A DNA stretch of 64,000 bases from Glutinoglossum americanum (Eukaryota > Ascomycota > Geoglossomycetes > Geoglossales > Geoglossaceae): NCBI GenBank assembly GCA_020080175.1, contig JAGHQL010000020.1, forward strand, positions 77,181 to 141,180. Direction: 5' to 3'. Below the pieces are notes generated by a model, which saw only the letters and a list, made by a program, of their open reading frames with translations, did no database searches and had not been told where the DNA came from. Both the position numbers and the translations under genes were made by a program. Below are positions 44,253 through 55,063 of this stretch, piece after piece (positions within the stretch are counted from its first letter, which is position 1; every line of letters begins with the position of its first letter).

Positions 44253-47200
44253 ATGGCATTCGACACCTCTATCCAGAGCCCATATACTCTAGCACAATTG
44301 CCACATCCCGTTGCAGATGGCTTCAAGGGTCGATTTCTTGCTGCGGATGTTCTAAGCGGCTCGAAGAAGAGAAAGCGACCTGAAGTCGCTGTGGGGATTG
44401 ACGGAGAGGGCATAAATATTTATGATGTGCGATTGGTATCTTTGGCTATATTAACAACGACCAGGTCATGCTAATTATTGCCTGAGCTGAAAGATTCAAT
44501 CGCCGAAGCTCATAACTTCCTATGCTATCCCGCCTCAGTCGACTTTTACTTGTGCTCCATGTTCCTTACGTTTGAAATCGAAAACACCGGCATCAATACG
44601 GAGGACTACGTACGTTTCAATAGCCAACCCAACACCACGGATCTTGTGCTTCTCTGAGACTGCCAACAAATCTTCGTCGCGATCTGGATCCTTCACCGAC
44701 GCCAGCACCATAACGTCACACAGGGATCTAAATCCTACAGAGAGTCCAATCATCCATCTCGATACCTTACCTCCAGTAAAGGAACCCAAAGTTGATACTG
44801 GCGTCATCGCGGTGCATGAGAACGGAATTACTCGCTGCTTATCTGCGGATCTCGGCAAAGAACATTGGTGTACTTCAGTATCGACGGCGTTGTCCGGGGA
44901 CGGTTTCGGAGATGATCTTCAGAGGGGTTTCGTCGTTGAGTATGCAGCCACTACAGATGCTCTAACGGCAAGGAGGGGACTGCTGAAGAGCAGAGAAGAT
45001 GCACTATCGCTTCTGAACTCGGATACCAATAACGGGGCCCAAGCAACGTCAATACTATTCTTGGTAACCAGGCCGTCCGATAACGCACTCCTGGCGACCG
45101 CGGGGCGGAGTGTACATATCCTGTCAGCCCAACCTTCCCTGTTAAATGATTCATCAAGTAGCCGGAGACGACCCCAGGCCCTCCTCACGTTGAGACTACC
45201 GCCTGCAGCCTCTCAGACTGAAGCGTCTCCTGGAAAGACCCGGTTTACGCTATATCCATCATCTGGGACGCTTTACCAGGTTGCTGATGGCAACCTTACT
45301 GTTTACGACTTTTCTAGCGCAGCTCCAAAGATTTCGAGCCAGCTTTCGTTAAAAACCCCCGGACCTGTATCTGTCTTACGGGTTTCCCAAGCAATTATTT
45401 TAACTGCATCGCCAACATCTATCGATATGTACAACATCAGATATCGGTCTCTTCAGTCATCATTACCTACCAGCGAAATTCCAGCATCAAGCCCACTAAC
45501 CAAAAAGAGAAAGTTCGTAGATCCCGTGCCCAATAGATTTTCGGAGCAGGTTACGCTGGTTTCTTACTTTGCCGACTCTGGATTAGCCATTGGATTGGCT
45601 GGCCCTGAACTTGTTGCAATCCGGGTTAATTTACCTTCTGAGTTCACTGGCCGTGGCGGACGAAAGGGAGATGACCTTTTGATAAACGCTATTGGACGCG
45701 GAATTGAGGTCCCAAGGGATGAGATTGATGTCAAGCCATGGTTAGGTGATCTGTCTACGATTTTGAAAAAGTATCACCCTGGAGGTGCCCTCTCGGACCA
45801 GCCTCGCATGGAGCGGTTGATATCAGGCATGGATCGTTATGCGGCCCGAGGAGATCTCGAAAATTTTGAGAAATCCTTTGCTAAACAAGTAGGTATCGGG
45901 CTGGACGAATCGAACTTAGAAGGCTGGAGGGCTAGAAGGGACGCTTGGGAGGAAGAACATGGCCTTAAACGGGGGGGCGAAGCGGACAGTGCGGAGCTGG
46001 CAAACGGGTTAGGGCGACATGACTCTGATGCCCCTGGCACACCCATTCTTGAAGACCATTCACCCAAGTTTCCCGAAGAAAGACCTCTTCCACAATGGAA
46101 GCTGCCGAGAGAATTCAGGGCGGGAGAGCGTTTTCTGGTAGATCCGCGACTCGTCACGTACGTTTTAGGCAAAATTTTTTCCTGGAACGATGAAGTCGGA
46201 CCCCAAGAGCGCTCTGTGAAATCAGGGCTCAGCATCGTGTTATATGCCCCGAATGTGTTCCGCTGGCTTGTGGAATCGGGGAATTTTTCTATATTGAGTC
46301 TTGAACAGTCTATTCGTCGAACATCGCCTAGGAGTAATTTCATGGGGGGTTTGCCTACAGGAAATTTCGTCAACGCGTTAGCCGACTTCGACCCGGAGAT
46401 GAAACTCCTCCTATTCATACTCCGTAGTCCCGTTTACCTCGATGTCGGCGAACTTCTCTCCGCCCTTAGACTCCTGATGCGTAGTCTCGAATTTCCTATT
46501 AACGGAGATCGACCTACCCCTCAGCAAATCACTAATGGAGAAACTCTCGGTTCACCAGCTATTAACGGTGATTCCACGATAGATTTGCGATTTGAGGAAG
46601 ACGCCGCAGAACGTGATCTCGATCTGGCACTCTCCGTCTTAGAGACTGGACCCGCCATTCGAGAGGAGGCACTCACGGCAGTACTGACGAGATTGCATTC
46701 TTTCCCTTCTGCTGCTATTATTAAGGGCCTACGGAAGGAACTCAATGGAGACGAAATTCTTTTGCTAGTGCGACTCCTAAGGAACGAGTTGTCGCGAGGT
46801 GGATGGACCTCTAGCTATTTCGATGAAGATGTAGAAGAAATTAACGAAGAATCGCAACAGAGTCCTTCTGAGCGAGGCGCGCGTTTGGTCAGCGACTTAA
46901 TCAGCTGTGCACTTGATAGCTCTGGACCTGGAGGCTGGTTGATGGGCGCAGCTGCCTCGAACGGGGGCGATGATAGTATGGAGGGCATGGTGGCCAACTT
47001 GCGCTCAGAAGTCTCCGCAGCTCTCGAGTGCATTGAGGAAGCAACCTATCTCAGTGGGTTGCTAGGTGAAATGATACGCTATGGGAAATCAGTGGCGCGC
47101 GACCAGAAGAACTTCAGCAAAAATCCCAAAACGAAGTCTCGAAAGATAAAAGAGTCTTCTCAGGCGCCCGAGTGCGGGCTACTGCCGCTTGGCCTGAAAG

Positions 47201-47328
47201 CAGAGAGAGGTATCTCTCGCACGCGTGTGGGAGCCGGTGGGGAGATACGGGGGAGGTCCGCGAGAGATAGGGGAAATCTGATAAGTAAGACTGTTGGGAA
47301 GTATAGCTTTGAGAGGATCAAAATTTAG
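44253..47328 (+). CDS. UTP8: Utp8 small-subunit processome (t-UTP) protein, 1002 aa
   Basis: Exons 44253..44426 and 44494..47328. The donor GAT|GTGCGA gives the usual family sequence YDIQSPKLITSYAIPPQST; a nearby GTATCT donor would add three residues. The N-terminus SIQSPYTLAQLPHP and the ending LPLGLKAERGISRTRVGAGG ... KYSFERIKI match Utp8. The N-terminal half is a beta-propeller-like region; the C-terminal half is helical. Utp8 is part of the t-UTP/UtpA subcomplex that loads first on nascent pre-rRNA, linking rDNA transcription with 18S processing in the nucleolus; yeast Utp8 has also been linked to tRNA export. Identification is firm. Confidence 0.9.
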
Positions 47329-48142
47329 GCAACAGTGCCGGTCACATTATCTTATTCAAGTGGGGTAATCGTTAGACAGCGACGCCTTCCAATGAATGAA
47401 CAAGTAGATATATATCCTCAGGGTAAATGATCACCCATGTAATGTGTGTGGGAAATGGCGGTACATGTACTACCATACAACACTCGGAGGACCCAACCAT
47501 CGCGCCCCGACAGCACGGAACCGAAACTATTTGGCTCAATCCATCCCACCCTATACCGACGGCCTGGTTCCCAATAATCGTTTCGGCTAACCTTTGTGAC
47601 CTCAATCAGTATATCCACCCGATACGGGGAAAATATGGGGGTTTCTAGATGTAGCATTCGATAGAAGTTGTCGCTTTCGAACCGCGTTGAAAGGGCGGAT
47701 AGGTAGGTAGGAGGTGATATAGACTCTATACGATACGCAAAAGCAGTAGATACAATCTCTGGGATTGATTGGTCTAGGGGGAGAGAACCGACTTGCAGGC
47801 AGGAAATGATACTTAGAAGCCCGCCTCAAGAAACTGTTTGAGTGCTTCTAAGGTAGTCGTTGAAAAATAGTCCGGGTGTTTTCCTAGGCCTAGAATTTTA
47901 AAATACGCTCTAGTCTGACAAAGCCAGAAGTGAGCATGCACTCCGAATCCTACCCGTTAGAATTGCTCAAGTCAATTCGAGCTTAAAAGGGCGGCATCAC
48001 ACCTCCAAGTTTTCAGTTGCGGGTCGGAGGATTCAGAAAATCACGTAAAGTATATATTAACCCAATACCCAAAGGCTGGAGTTGAGGGAATTTGTTTGCT
48101 TAGATTTTTATTATGCATAGATGGTAGAGATATATAGCGGTA
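47329..48142. other. intergenic between convergent UTP8 and palH
   Basis: About 810 bp with both 3' UTRs. Short ORFs only. Confidence 0.5.
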
Positions 48143-50436
48143 CTACGTGACACCACTCGGATGCGATCCGTCATCGCGAGTCTCTGGTAACCTCAAAGAG
48201 TCTGAGGACGGCTCAACATCCCTAGCCCCGGATGAGAGGCGCAAAGAACGCCTATCCACATCGGCTTCGGTGACTTCGTCACCTTCAACTTCCTCGCCCG
48301 CCTCGTTGTTCCTTTCGCCAGGATCGGTTTGGTGAGTGACCGGGTCAAGTCTCTGTGCTCGTGGTTGGGCAGGGATAACCCGTACTGGAAGTTGCACCTC
48401 GCGTTCATTTCCATGTAGCCTTTCCCGCAGTCTTTCGCTTTGAGCTGCAGCAAACGTACTTATCCTCGACCTTAAATCCCATTGGGCGGCACCACCCTCA
48501 TGAGGCAACGAGCTTGTGCCTGCTGGTGCAGCTTCTTCCGACAGATTTTCTGGAAGCCTTGCGGCCGCACGTGCAACCTGGATGGGAGGCTCGTCTCTTC
48601 GTCTTTTGAAAGGGTTTGGTACCACGCGCCATCGTTTACCTTTATCCACAATGGGGTGGTTCCTCTCGTCAACCGCTCCCGAACCCCCTTGTGTTGAGCC
48701 TATCCCGTTCGCCAGGCCTCCATCTTCACCGGCGTCGACAACTCCACGTTGATTAGTGGCCTCATTCGCGGCCGTGGTACTTGTATTTTCGAGGGTGATT
48801 GTGTGTCTATGACTATCCCCATCCCCGTAATCAGACATCTGTTCTAGGATAGGAGGCGTCGCTTCGTTAACGGTGTGGTAGTGAACGGCATATACAGTAC
48901 TAGCAGCGCTGGTACTATTCGCCATGCTCACCGGCGTTGAGGACGTTGGGGGCAAGTGTGGGTAACGGGGGGTCGTCAAAACCTGAGCAACAGCAGTAGC
49001 TTGACCTTCCTGGCTGGTCAGTGTGGAAGGATCCACAGGGGCGTTTTCGCGGTGGATCACGTGCGGAGTAATCCTAGAACGAGCGAAGCGGTTGGCTACA
49101 CCGGCCATGCCTCCCCAATGGGTACTGACACCAACGGTTTGGTGAAGGTGTCCATCCCCTGGCCCACTGCCCCCACCACCGTTATTACCATTACCTCGCC
49201 AGTGATTTCCGGGCCAGTGAATCTCCGAAGAAGGTGTAGCCTCCAACATCTCGTCGCCATCAAAAATTTCCCTTCCCAGAACGCCATCCTTCCTCTCTTC
49301 CCTTTCAAGTGCCTCTATCCGCTCCACCCACTCCCAAACAACCACACTTGCCGCGGCAGCCCCTACCCATCGCACGTAGTCTCCCCATCCTGCCAGGCTA
49401 GGGTTCGAAATATCCAAAACGAAAAATATTACTGGAACCATAACAGTCGAGAGCGACAAAACGGCCACAAGGCACATGTTAGGCATACTGGTATGATAAA
49501 ATGCGAATCTGCTCTTTGAGATCGAATAGTATATCACCCAAGCCGAATACAAGACGCTTAACGAGATATGAAAAAGATAGCTGAGTGCAGGGATAGCGTC
49601 GACAAACCGCTCAGGACGCGTTTTGCCGGATGATAAGAAATTGTTAAGAATAGCGAAAAGGGTATCCAGGACAATTAGAGCGAAACCCGTCCATTTTATG
49701 ATTACCTTCTCTTTATGACGCGGAAAGAGGCGGACGAGAGTCTGTACTTGAGCAAGCCAGAGGAATGTATCCGATATCACTCGTACGATTCTGATCTCGA
49801 GACCCTCAACCACCTCATCACGCAGGGCCCCGGCATCCATGAAGCCTACGTCGTACTGTCGTTCTGCGACCCTAAAGGTGTCGGCGGATGCAATTGTTAA
49901 GGAAATTACCACCGTCAATGCCGCAAGTTTCTGTAGCCAAGGCCGCCTCCCAACTCCTACTATAGAGTCACTCCCAGAAGCTCCGCCGATCAATCCCCGA
50001 CGACTAAGGAAGCCACCTCCACCACCAACACCTGTGGCGAAGAAAGTTCGTGGGGTGATCAAAAGCATGATGAATAGCATATAGCTTAAGACTGTAGCCG
50101 CAGCAATAGCATATGCAAGTGGGATAGTCGATGCATAGAATGGATCTCGAAGATCCGTAGTACTAGATGGACTAGAGGTGTGTGTTGCAGCACTAACTGT
50201 GCACTCGGGCTGGAAGACCGCATTTGTTTGTAGGGTAATAGTGTAAGTCGGATTGATCGATAGTATGCCGAGAGAAGGGAGAGTGAATGGTGTGCAGTGC
50301 TAGACATCCAGTCAGTGCATTGAAAACGAATGCGGACCCCCGACCCCGGAAAGCTGCATACTTGCGTCTTTGAGGTAGTAGTGGTAGTTCCTTGACGCCA
50401 TATTTGACGCTGATAGAGATCAGGCCGAGGCGACAT
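48143..50436 (-). CDS. palH: PalH/Rim21 ambient-pH sensor, 743 aa
   Basis: Exons on the minus strand: 50436..50362 and 50299..48143 with a 62-bp intron. The join gives QIWRQGTTTT ... HCTPFTLPSLGILSINPTYT, the known extracellular opening of PalH. Seven hydrophobic segments follow (from SYMLFIMLLITPRTFFATG through RWVGAAAASVVVWEWVERIE). The cytosolic motif EALEREERKDGVLGREIFDG is a PalH hallmark. The rest is a long cytosolic tail with charged, Ser/Thr-rich sequence, where PalF arrestin binds in Aspergillus. PalH senses alkaline pH at the plasma membrane and starts the pathway that processes PacC. It is divergent from a Na+/H+ antiporter gene across 1.5 kb containing four PacC-type hexamers. Confidence 0.93.
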
Positions 50437-51916
50437 TACTCATCACACAGGACTAAACCTGTGGACGGCTCTCAACAGAGCTCCTCCCTTTTTCCGGAGA
50501 AGTCTATCACGATAGATTGTGACCGGCACGACGTCGAATAGGACATGCATGAAACGAGAGCATATTTCGCTAGGGAAAGGTTTCTTTCTGCAGCGGAGGG
50601 CCCAACAAAATCCAACAAGTATAGAAGAATGATGAAGACAGACTTCGACTGTTGAAGATGGGAAAACCAGTTCGAATCAAGTAGAGATACTGGTAGAGGG
50701 CCGGGAGCTGGAGCGTGCCTCCGTTGCTTCAGCTCCGGGTGGGATAGAAGGGAGTGGAGGAACAAATCACGACCCGAAACGGTTTAGCGGATGGGAGGAC
50801 GCGATCACGTGTTGGGGTTCAGGCATCAACGAAAATACACTACGACGGATTCCCCATATAAGGTCGCACACGCCTCGAGTCCCGCACCGTAACGGGGCAA
50901 TTGTCCCAAGCTCGTTCAGACCCAGTTTTCTGGGGTAAGGCTGGAGCTCCTCCGAAGTCTACGCGCGTGCATTATCTCCGGAAAGGGTGTGGGAGGTGGC
51001 GGATAAGCAGTAAGCATCACTCGTGTCTTGACTTGCTTGGCTCGTGGCGACAATCAGCAAACATCGAGAAGCCGTGAGCTTTGGAGGCCGATCCTGCCGC
51101 AAGGTGCATGGAGTGCCCGGTCATGTCTTGGCTGGGGCTCTTGGCGGCTCCGTGCTCTCGGCACTGAGCGGAGGTCATTGGCTGGTGTGGCCCTGCAGGA
51201 AAGAGCCAAGGAACGTGTCTGTCGTGGTGTTGAGTTACTAGTATTGTTTTCCTTCCGATGGCCCAGTAACTTAAATTTTCCGAAACTCCCCAATCACTAT
51301 CGGTTTGCTGTTCCCTATCGAGCCAATCGACCGGCTGCGTTTCGTGAAATTTTGCCAAATCTTTTGCTTTCGGGTAATTTCCGCAACTTCCGTTCTTCTC
51401 AGAAATACTGCTAGTACCTGCTAGTGCCTGCTGCTACCAGTGCTTGAAACTTACATAAGAAGCTAGACAGCCCACCGGGCCCGTTCGGCTTCCCAGTGCA
51501 AATTGCTCCAAGTAATACTTGGATGTGGATGCAATCCACTTTTGACCCTCTTTTCTGCCTCAACGCCAATTACTGCTGTTTCCGTTCCGTTTACGCCCCA
51601 CCACTTCGTCACAAACATCCCGTCTACATATAATCGATTGGGAGCGGCGACTGGGCGCAACCAGTTTCTGTATGCTTCGCCGTTCGAGCCACGCTATCTT
51701 GTTGAGGGAATCAAACGATTGGGGGATCGGACCCTGACCTGGACTGAATACCAAAGCACAGGGCGGTAAAGGAGAACGAGATCTATATCTTTGTGCTTCG
51801 CTCTCTCACCGTAAGGACATGACATTTACTTCATACCCAGCTTGTCGACAGGTCAACCCTCTAAATATCAAGCTAACGACGTAGACGTTACAGCGTCTGC
51901 TGTATCTGCAGAAATT
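50437..51916. promoter_or_regulatory. shared divergent promoter of palH and the Na+/H+ antiporter
   Basis: 1.48 kb between outward-facing start codons. The middle contains the PacC-type hexamer cluster listed separately. ORFs across it (for example 51028..51414 plus) have no domain. The frame upstream of the antiporter ATG stays open to 51842 but has no ATG. Confidence 0.55.
51036..51210. promoter_or_regulatory. cluster of four PacC-type GCCAAG hexamers
   Basis: GCCAAG occurs at 51205-51210 on the plus strand and as its complement CTTGGC at 51036-51041, 51127-51132 and 51140-51145. The A. nidulans PacC consensus is GCCARG. Less than one match would be expected by chance in the whole 1.48-kb intergenic on both strands. 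Binding by PacC is inference. Confidence 0.55.
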
Positions 51917-54900
51917 ATGACTTGGCACCAGCTCAGCGTCAACCGGCCACATTATGCATACATCATCCTTGGTGGTTTCACCTCGTTGTTTATGCTCGTT
52001 TCTCTTTTTGTCAAAGAGAAGCTCTATATCGGTGAAGCTACTGTAGCTACTATATGCGGTATTATCTTTGGTCCTCATGCCGCAAACCTCTTCGACCCCT
52101 CATCCTGGGGCAACGTCGACCAAATCACTCTCGAGTGCTCTAGGATAGTTCTTGTGGTACAATGCTTCGCCGTGGGTGTGGAACTACCCCGGGCATACAT
52201 GGAAAAGCACTGGAGATCTGTATCGTTCTTATTGGTGCCGGTTATGACTTTCGGATGGCTCATTACTAGCTTAATCATATGGTGGATGATACCATCGCTG
52301 AACTGGCTGGAGAGTCTGCTATGCGCTTCTTGTGTCACGGCAACGGACCCTGTATTAGCATCTTCTGTCGTCGGCAAAGGCAAATTCGCTAAGAGGGTTC
52401 CAAAACACCTGAGGGATGTCCTGTCCGCAGAGTCTGGGTGCAACGATGGAATGGCATTTCCCTTCATCTACCTTTCCCTATTCCTCATCCATTACCGTCC
52501 CGATGCTACCCAGGTGTTCTATCGCTGGTTCTGCTTTACGGTACTTTACGAGTGTATATTTGGTGCTGTCTTTGGTTTCTTGATCGGCTATGCTGGACGG
52601 CATGCGATCAAATTGGCAGAGAAGCACGACCTAATTGATCGCGAGAGTTTCCTAGTGTTCTATTTTGTCTTGGCTTTGTTCTGTGCTGGTGCAGGGAGCA
52701 CATTGGGTGTTGATGACCTGCTTGTCGGCTTCGCTGCAGGGGTAGGATTCTCCAACGATGGCTGGTTCTTGGAAAAGACAGAGGAGTCTCATGTCTCTAA
52801 CGTGATCGATCTTTTGCTTAATCTAGCTTACTTTGTCTACTTTGGAGCCATCATCCCATGGAGCCAGTTCAACATACCAGATATGGGTGTGACCCCTTGG
52901 CGTCTGGCCGTAATCGCGGTATTTGTCATCTTATTTCGTCGGATCCCTATTATGCTCTTGCTAAAGCCGCTGATACCGGATATCAAGACTTGGCGTGAGA
53001 GTCTGTTTGCCGGACACTTTGGCCCCATTGGTGTGGGCGCAATTTTCGCTTCCATCCTGGCGAGGGCAGAGATGGAGACACACTCAACGACTCCACTGGC
53101 GGAACTTCCTGATCCTGGCACAGACCACTATGCACTCATCGTTTTGATCTGGCCGATTACCTGCTTTCTCGTGATCTCATCCATCCTCGTTCACGGCTCG
53201 TCGATTGCTGTCTTCACGCTTGGAAAGCACATCAACACACTGACAATCACAATGTCTTATACTCAGGCCACGGAGGAGCCGTCATGGATGAGTCGGCTTC
53301 CGAGAATTCAGTCCACCTCGAAATCAATGAATAAAAAGTTTGACATTGAGACAGACTCATTGGGCGAGAAGCTACCGGAATATCCACCAGGAACGTTACC
53401 TCCGATCGGGGTACCTGGGAATTTCCTACTGCGTCGCCAAAGAGAGGAGGATACACCAAATCAAAGTCGCCCTAGTAGCCGTCCGCCGAGCCTTATGCTA
53501 AGCAGGGGAAGGAAATGGGACTCGGGGGTGGGACCTGGCGGCCCAATCAGCCAGTCAGCCATATCACCTCAGAAACGTAACGATATAACAGCCCCTAGTC
53601 GGAGTGGATCCGAGACACCGAATAAGAAAAGCAGTGAATCACCGAGAAACGAATCGTCCCCGAGTGATGGAGAGGCCAACAAACGGCCTGATAGCCAGCA
53701 AGTCTCGTCAGGAATCGAGGTTTATCAAGAAGGAAGTCACATTGTTGTCGAGGACGAGGAAGGCAATGTCCTAGATGAGGGGAAGGTAGAAGAGAGCGGC
53801 CTGAAGGAACAGGCGGAAATCGCAAGAGACCAAGCCAAAGATCACCTCGAATCCTCCGGCAACCCCTACCAGAATTTAAAGAAGAAGATCGGCGCCTTTG
53901 ACTGGAAGAAACACATAATTGGAGGCGGGCCCAGTTCCCTTGAGGAAGGCAAACCTAAGCAGCACAAGCGAGGGCCCGCTTTGGCATACCAGTTTGGAAA
54001 CACCATCATTGTTGAAGATGAGGATGGAGAAGTTGTAAAGAAGTATGATATACCGCCAGCGACGAGGCCAGATAGTAGGAAAGCTAGCTACATTGGTACA
54101 GAGGCACAAAGACAAGCCCTTCATCGTATGGGAACCTGGGTTGGCTTAGGGAAAAACGATGGGGAGACGGGGGAACTCGGAGAGGGAAAGCCCAACAAAG
54201 GAGAAGACGACGATGATGACCGTGTACGGTTCACGTTAAACGATGGCCGAAGGTTTTCCAAGGCAGATTTCATCAGACAAATACAACAGCTTGATCCGAA
54301 AGCTCGATGTGAAGTTGTCGGCAGGTCTAATGTTCCTCCGGACTTCAAGCATGAAGTCAACCGAGAGGCTAGGGAGGAAGCTCAACGAGAAGCTGATACT
54401 TCCCGACAAGCGCTATCTGCTTCGAGTTCATCTCTGACAGGAGAACCGAAAAAATTTGTTGAACGAAAGACCAGCGGGCGGGACACTGCGCCCACCAGTG
54501 CAGGAGTAAAACTAGTCGGTTCGAATGAAGGAGGGTCTCAAGGGCCAACGAGCCTCGAATTCGCCGATTCACATGAGGCAGAGATTCCATACCACCCTGT
54601 GAGCTCTGACCTGGAGAAGTACTCTAAGCTCCCAGGTCGCCAGCCCACCGCTGCGGAGATGCGAAGGCGACAGCTCGCTTCTACAGATTCGAGGGAGGAT
54701 GATAGTGACGATGATGGGACCGAGAGGGTTCCTCCACACCACCGAACCCGCATCGAGCAATCGCCAAAGGCTGGAGAAGTTGAAACCGCCGCGGAACGTC
54801 GCCGTAGAGAGGCAGCTTTGGGAATCACTGGTGTGGAGAGTGACAACAGCGAAGACGAATCTCCAAGGCGGCCAGGACAAAAGCCCCACCCTCCCCACTC

Positions 54901-55063
54901 TAGTAATAAAATAACCCCCAACCTGTCACCGACAAGCACAGCCTCTCGACCGGAGCAGCCCGAACAGAGAGTTTCGGGGATTCGATTTGCTGAACAGCCA
55001 ATCATAGGAGGGCAACGACTCCAATGGGGAGTAGATGTTAGGAAGGGTAAAGGAAAGTCTTAG
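51917..55063 (+). CDS. NHA1: plasma-membrane Na+/H+ (K+/H+) antiporter, Nha1/Sod2 type, 1048 aa
   Basis: Single exon. The start is the first ATG (MTWHQLSVNRPHYAYIILGG), which matches the usual N-terminus; upstream the frame has only a TTG. About twelve membrane segments fill residues 15-445. Ion-site motifs are TATDPVLASSV near residue 141 and AESGCNDGMAFPF near residue 171, with LGVDDLLVGFAAGVGFSND after that. A long hydrophilic cytosolic tail of about 600 residues follows, rich in Ser, Pro, Glu and Lys, with repeated short acidic blocks (IVVEDEEGNVLDEG, IIVEDEDGEVVKKYD). The family exports Na+ and K+ in exchange for protons, setting salt tolerance and cytosolic pH. Identification firm; ion preference unknown. 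Confidence 0.93.
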   Translation: MTWHQLSVNRPHYAYIILGGFTSLFMLVSLFVKEKLYIGEATVATICGIIFGPHAANLFDPSSWGNVDQITLECSRIVLVVQCFAVGVELPRAYMEKHWRSVSFLLVPVMTFGWLITSLIIWWMIPSLNWLESLLCASCVTATDPVLASSVVGKGKFAKRVPKHLRDVLSAESGCNDGMAFPFIYLSLFLIHYRPDATQVFYRWFCFTVLYECIFGAVFGFLIGYAGRHAIKLAEKHDLIDRESFLVFYFVLALFCAGAGSTLGVDDLLVGFAAGVGFSNDGWFLEKTEESHVSNVIDLLLNLAYFVYFGAIIPWSQFNIPDMGVTPWRLAVIAVFVILFRRIPIMLLLKPLIPDIKTWRESLFAGHFGPIGVGAIFASILARAEMETHSTTPLAELPDPGTDHYALIVLIWPITCFLVISSILVHGSSIAVFTLGKHINTLTITMSYTQATEEPSWMSRLPRIQSTSKSMNKKFDIETDSLGEKLPEYPPGTLPPIGVPGNFLLRRQREEDTPNQSRPSSRPPSLMLSRGRKWDSGVGPGGPISQSAISPQKRNDITAPSRSGSETPNKKSSESPRNESSPSDGEANKRPDSQQVSSGIEVYQEGSHIVVEDEEGNVLDEGKVEESGLKEQAEIARDQAKDHLESSGNPYQNLKKKIGAFDWKKHIIGGGPSSLEEGKPKQHKRGPALAYQFGNTIIVEDEDGEVVKKYDIPPATRPDSRKASYIGTEAQRQALHRMGTWVGLGKNDGETGELGEGKPNKGEDDDDDRVRFTLNDGRRFSKADFIRQIQQLDPKARCEVVGRSNVPPDFKHEVNREAREEAQREADTSRQALSASSSSLTGEPKKFVERKTSGRDTAPTSAGVKLVGSNEGGSQGPTSLEFADSHEAEIPYHPVSSDLEKYSKLPGRQPTAAEMRRRQLASTDSREDDSDDDGTERVPPHHRTRIEQSPKAGEVETAAERRRREAALGITGVESDNSEDESPRRPGQKPHPPHSSNKITPNLSPTSTASRPEQPEQRVSGIRFAEQPIIGGQRLQWGVDVRKGKGKS

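Noticed and set aside
51842-51916. 25-codon upstream extension of the antiporter
   Set aside because: The frame is open but begins with TTG; the family N-terminus matches the ATG at 51917.
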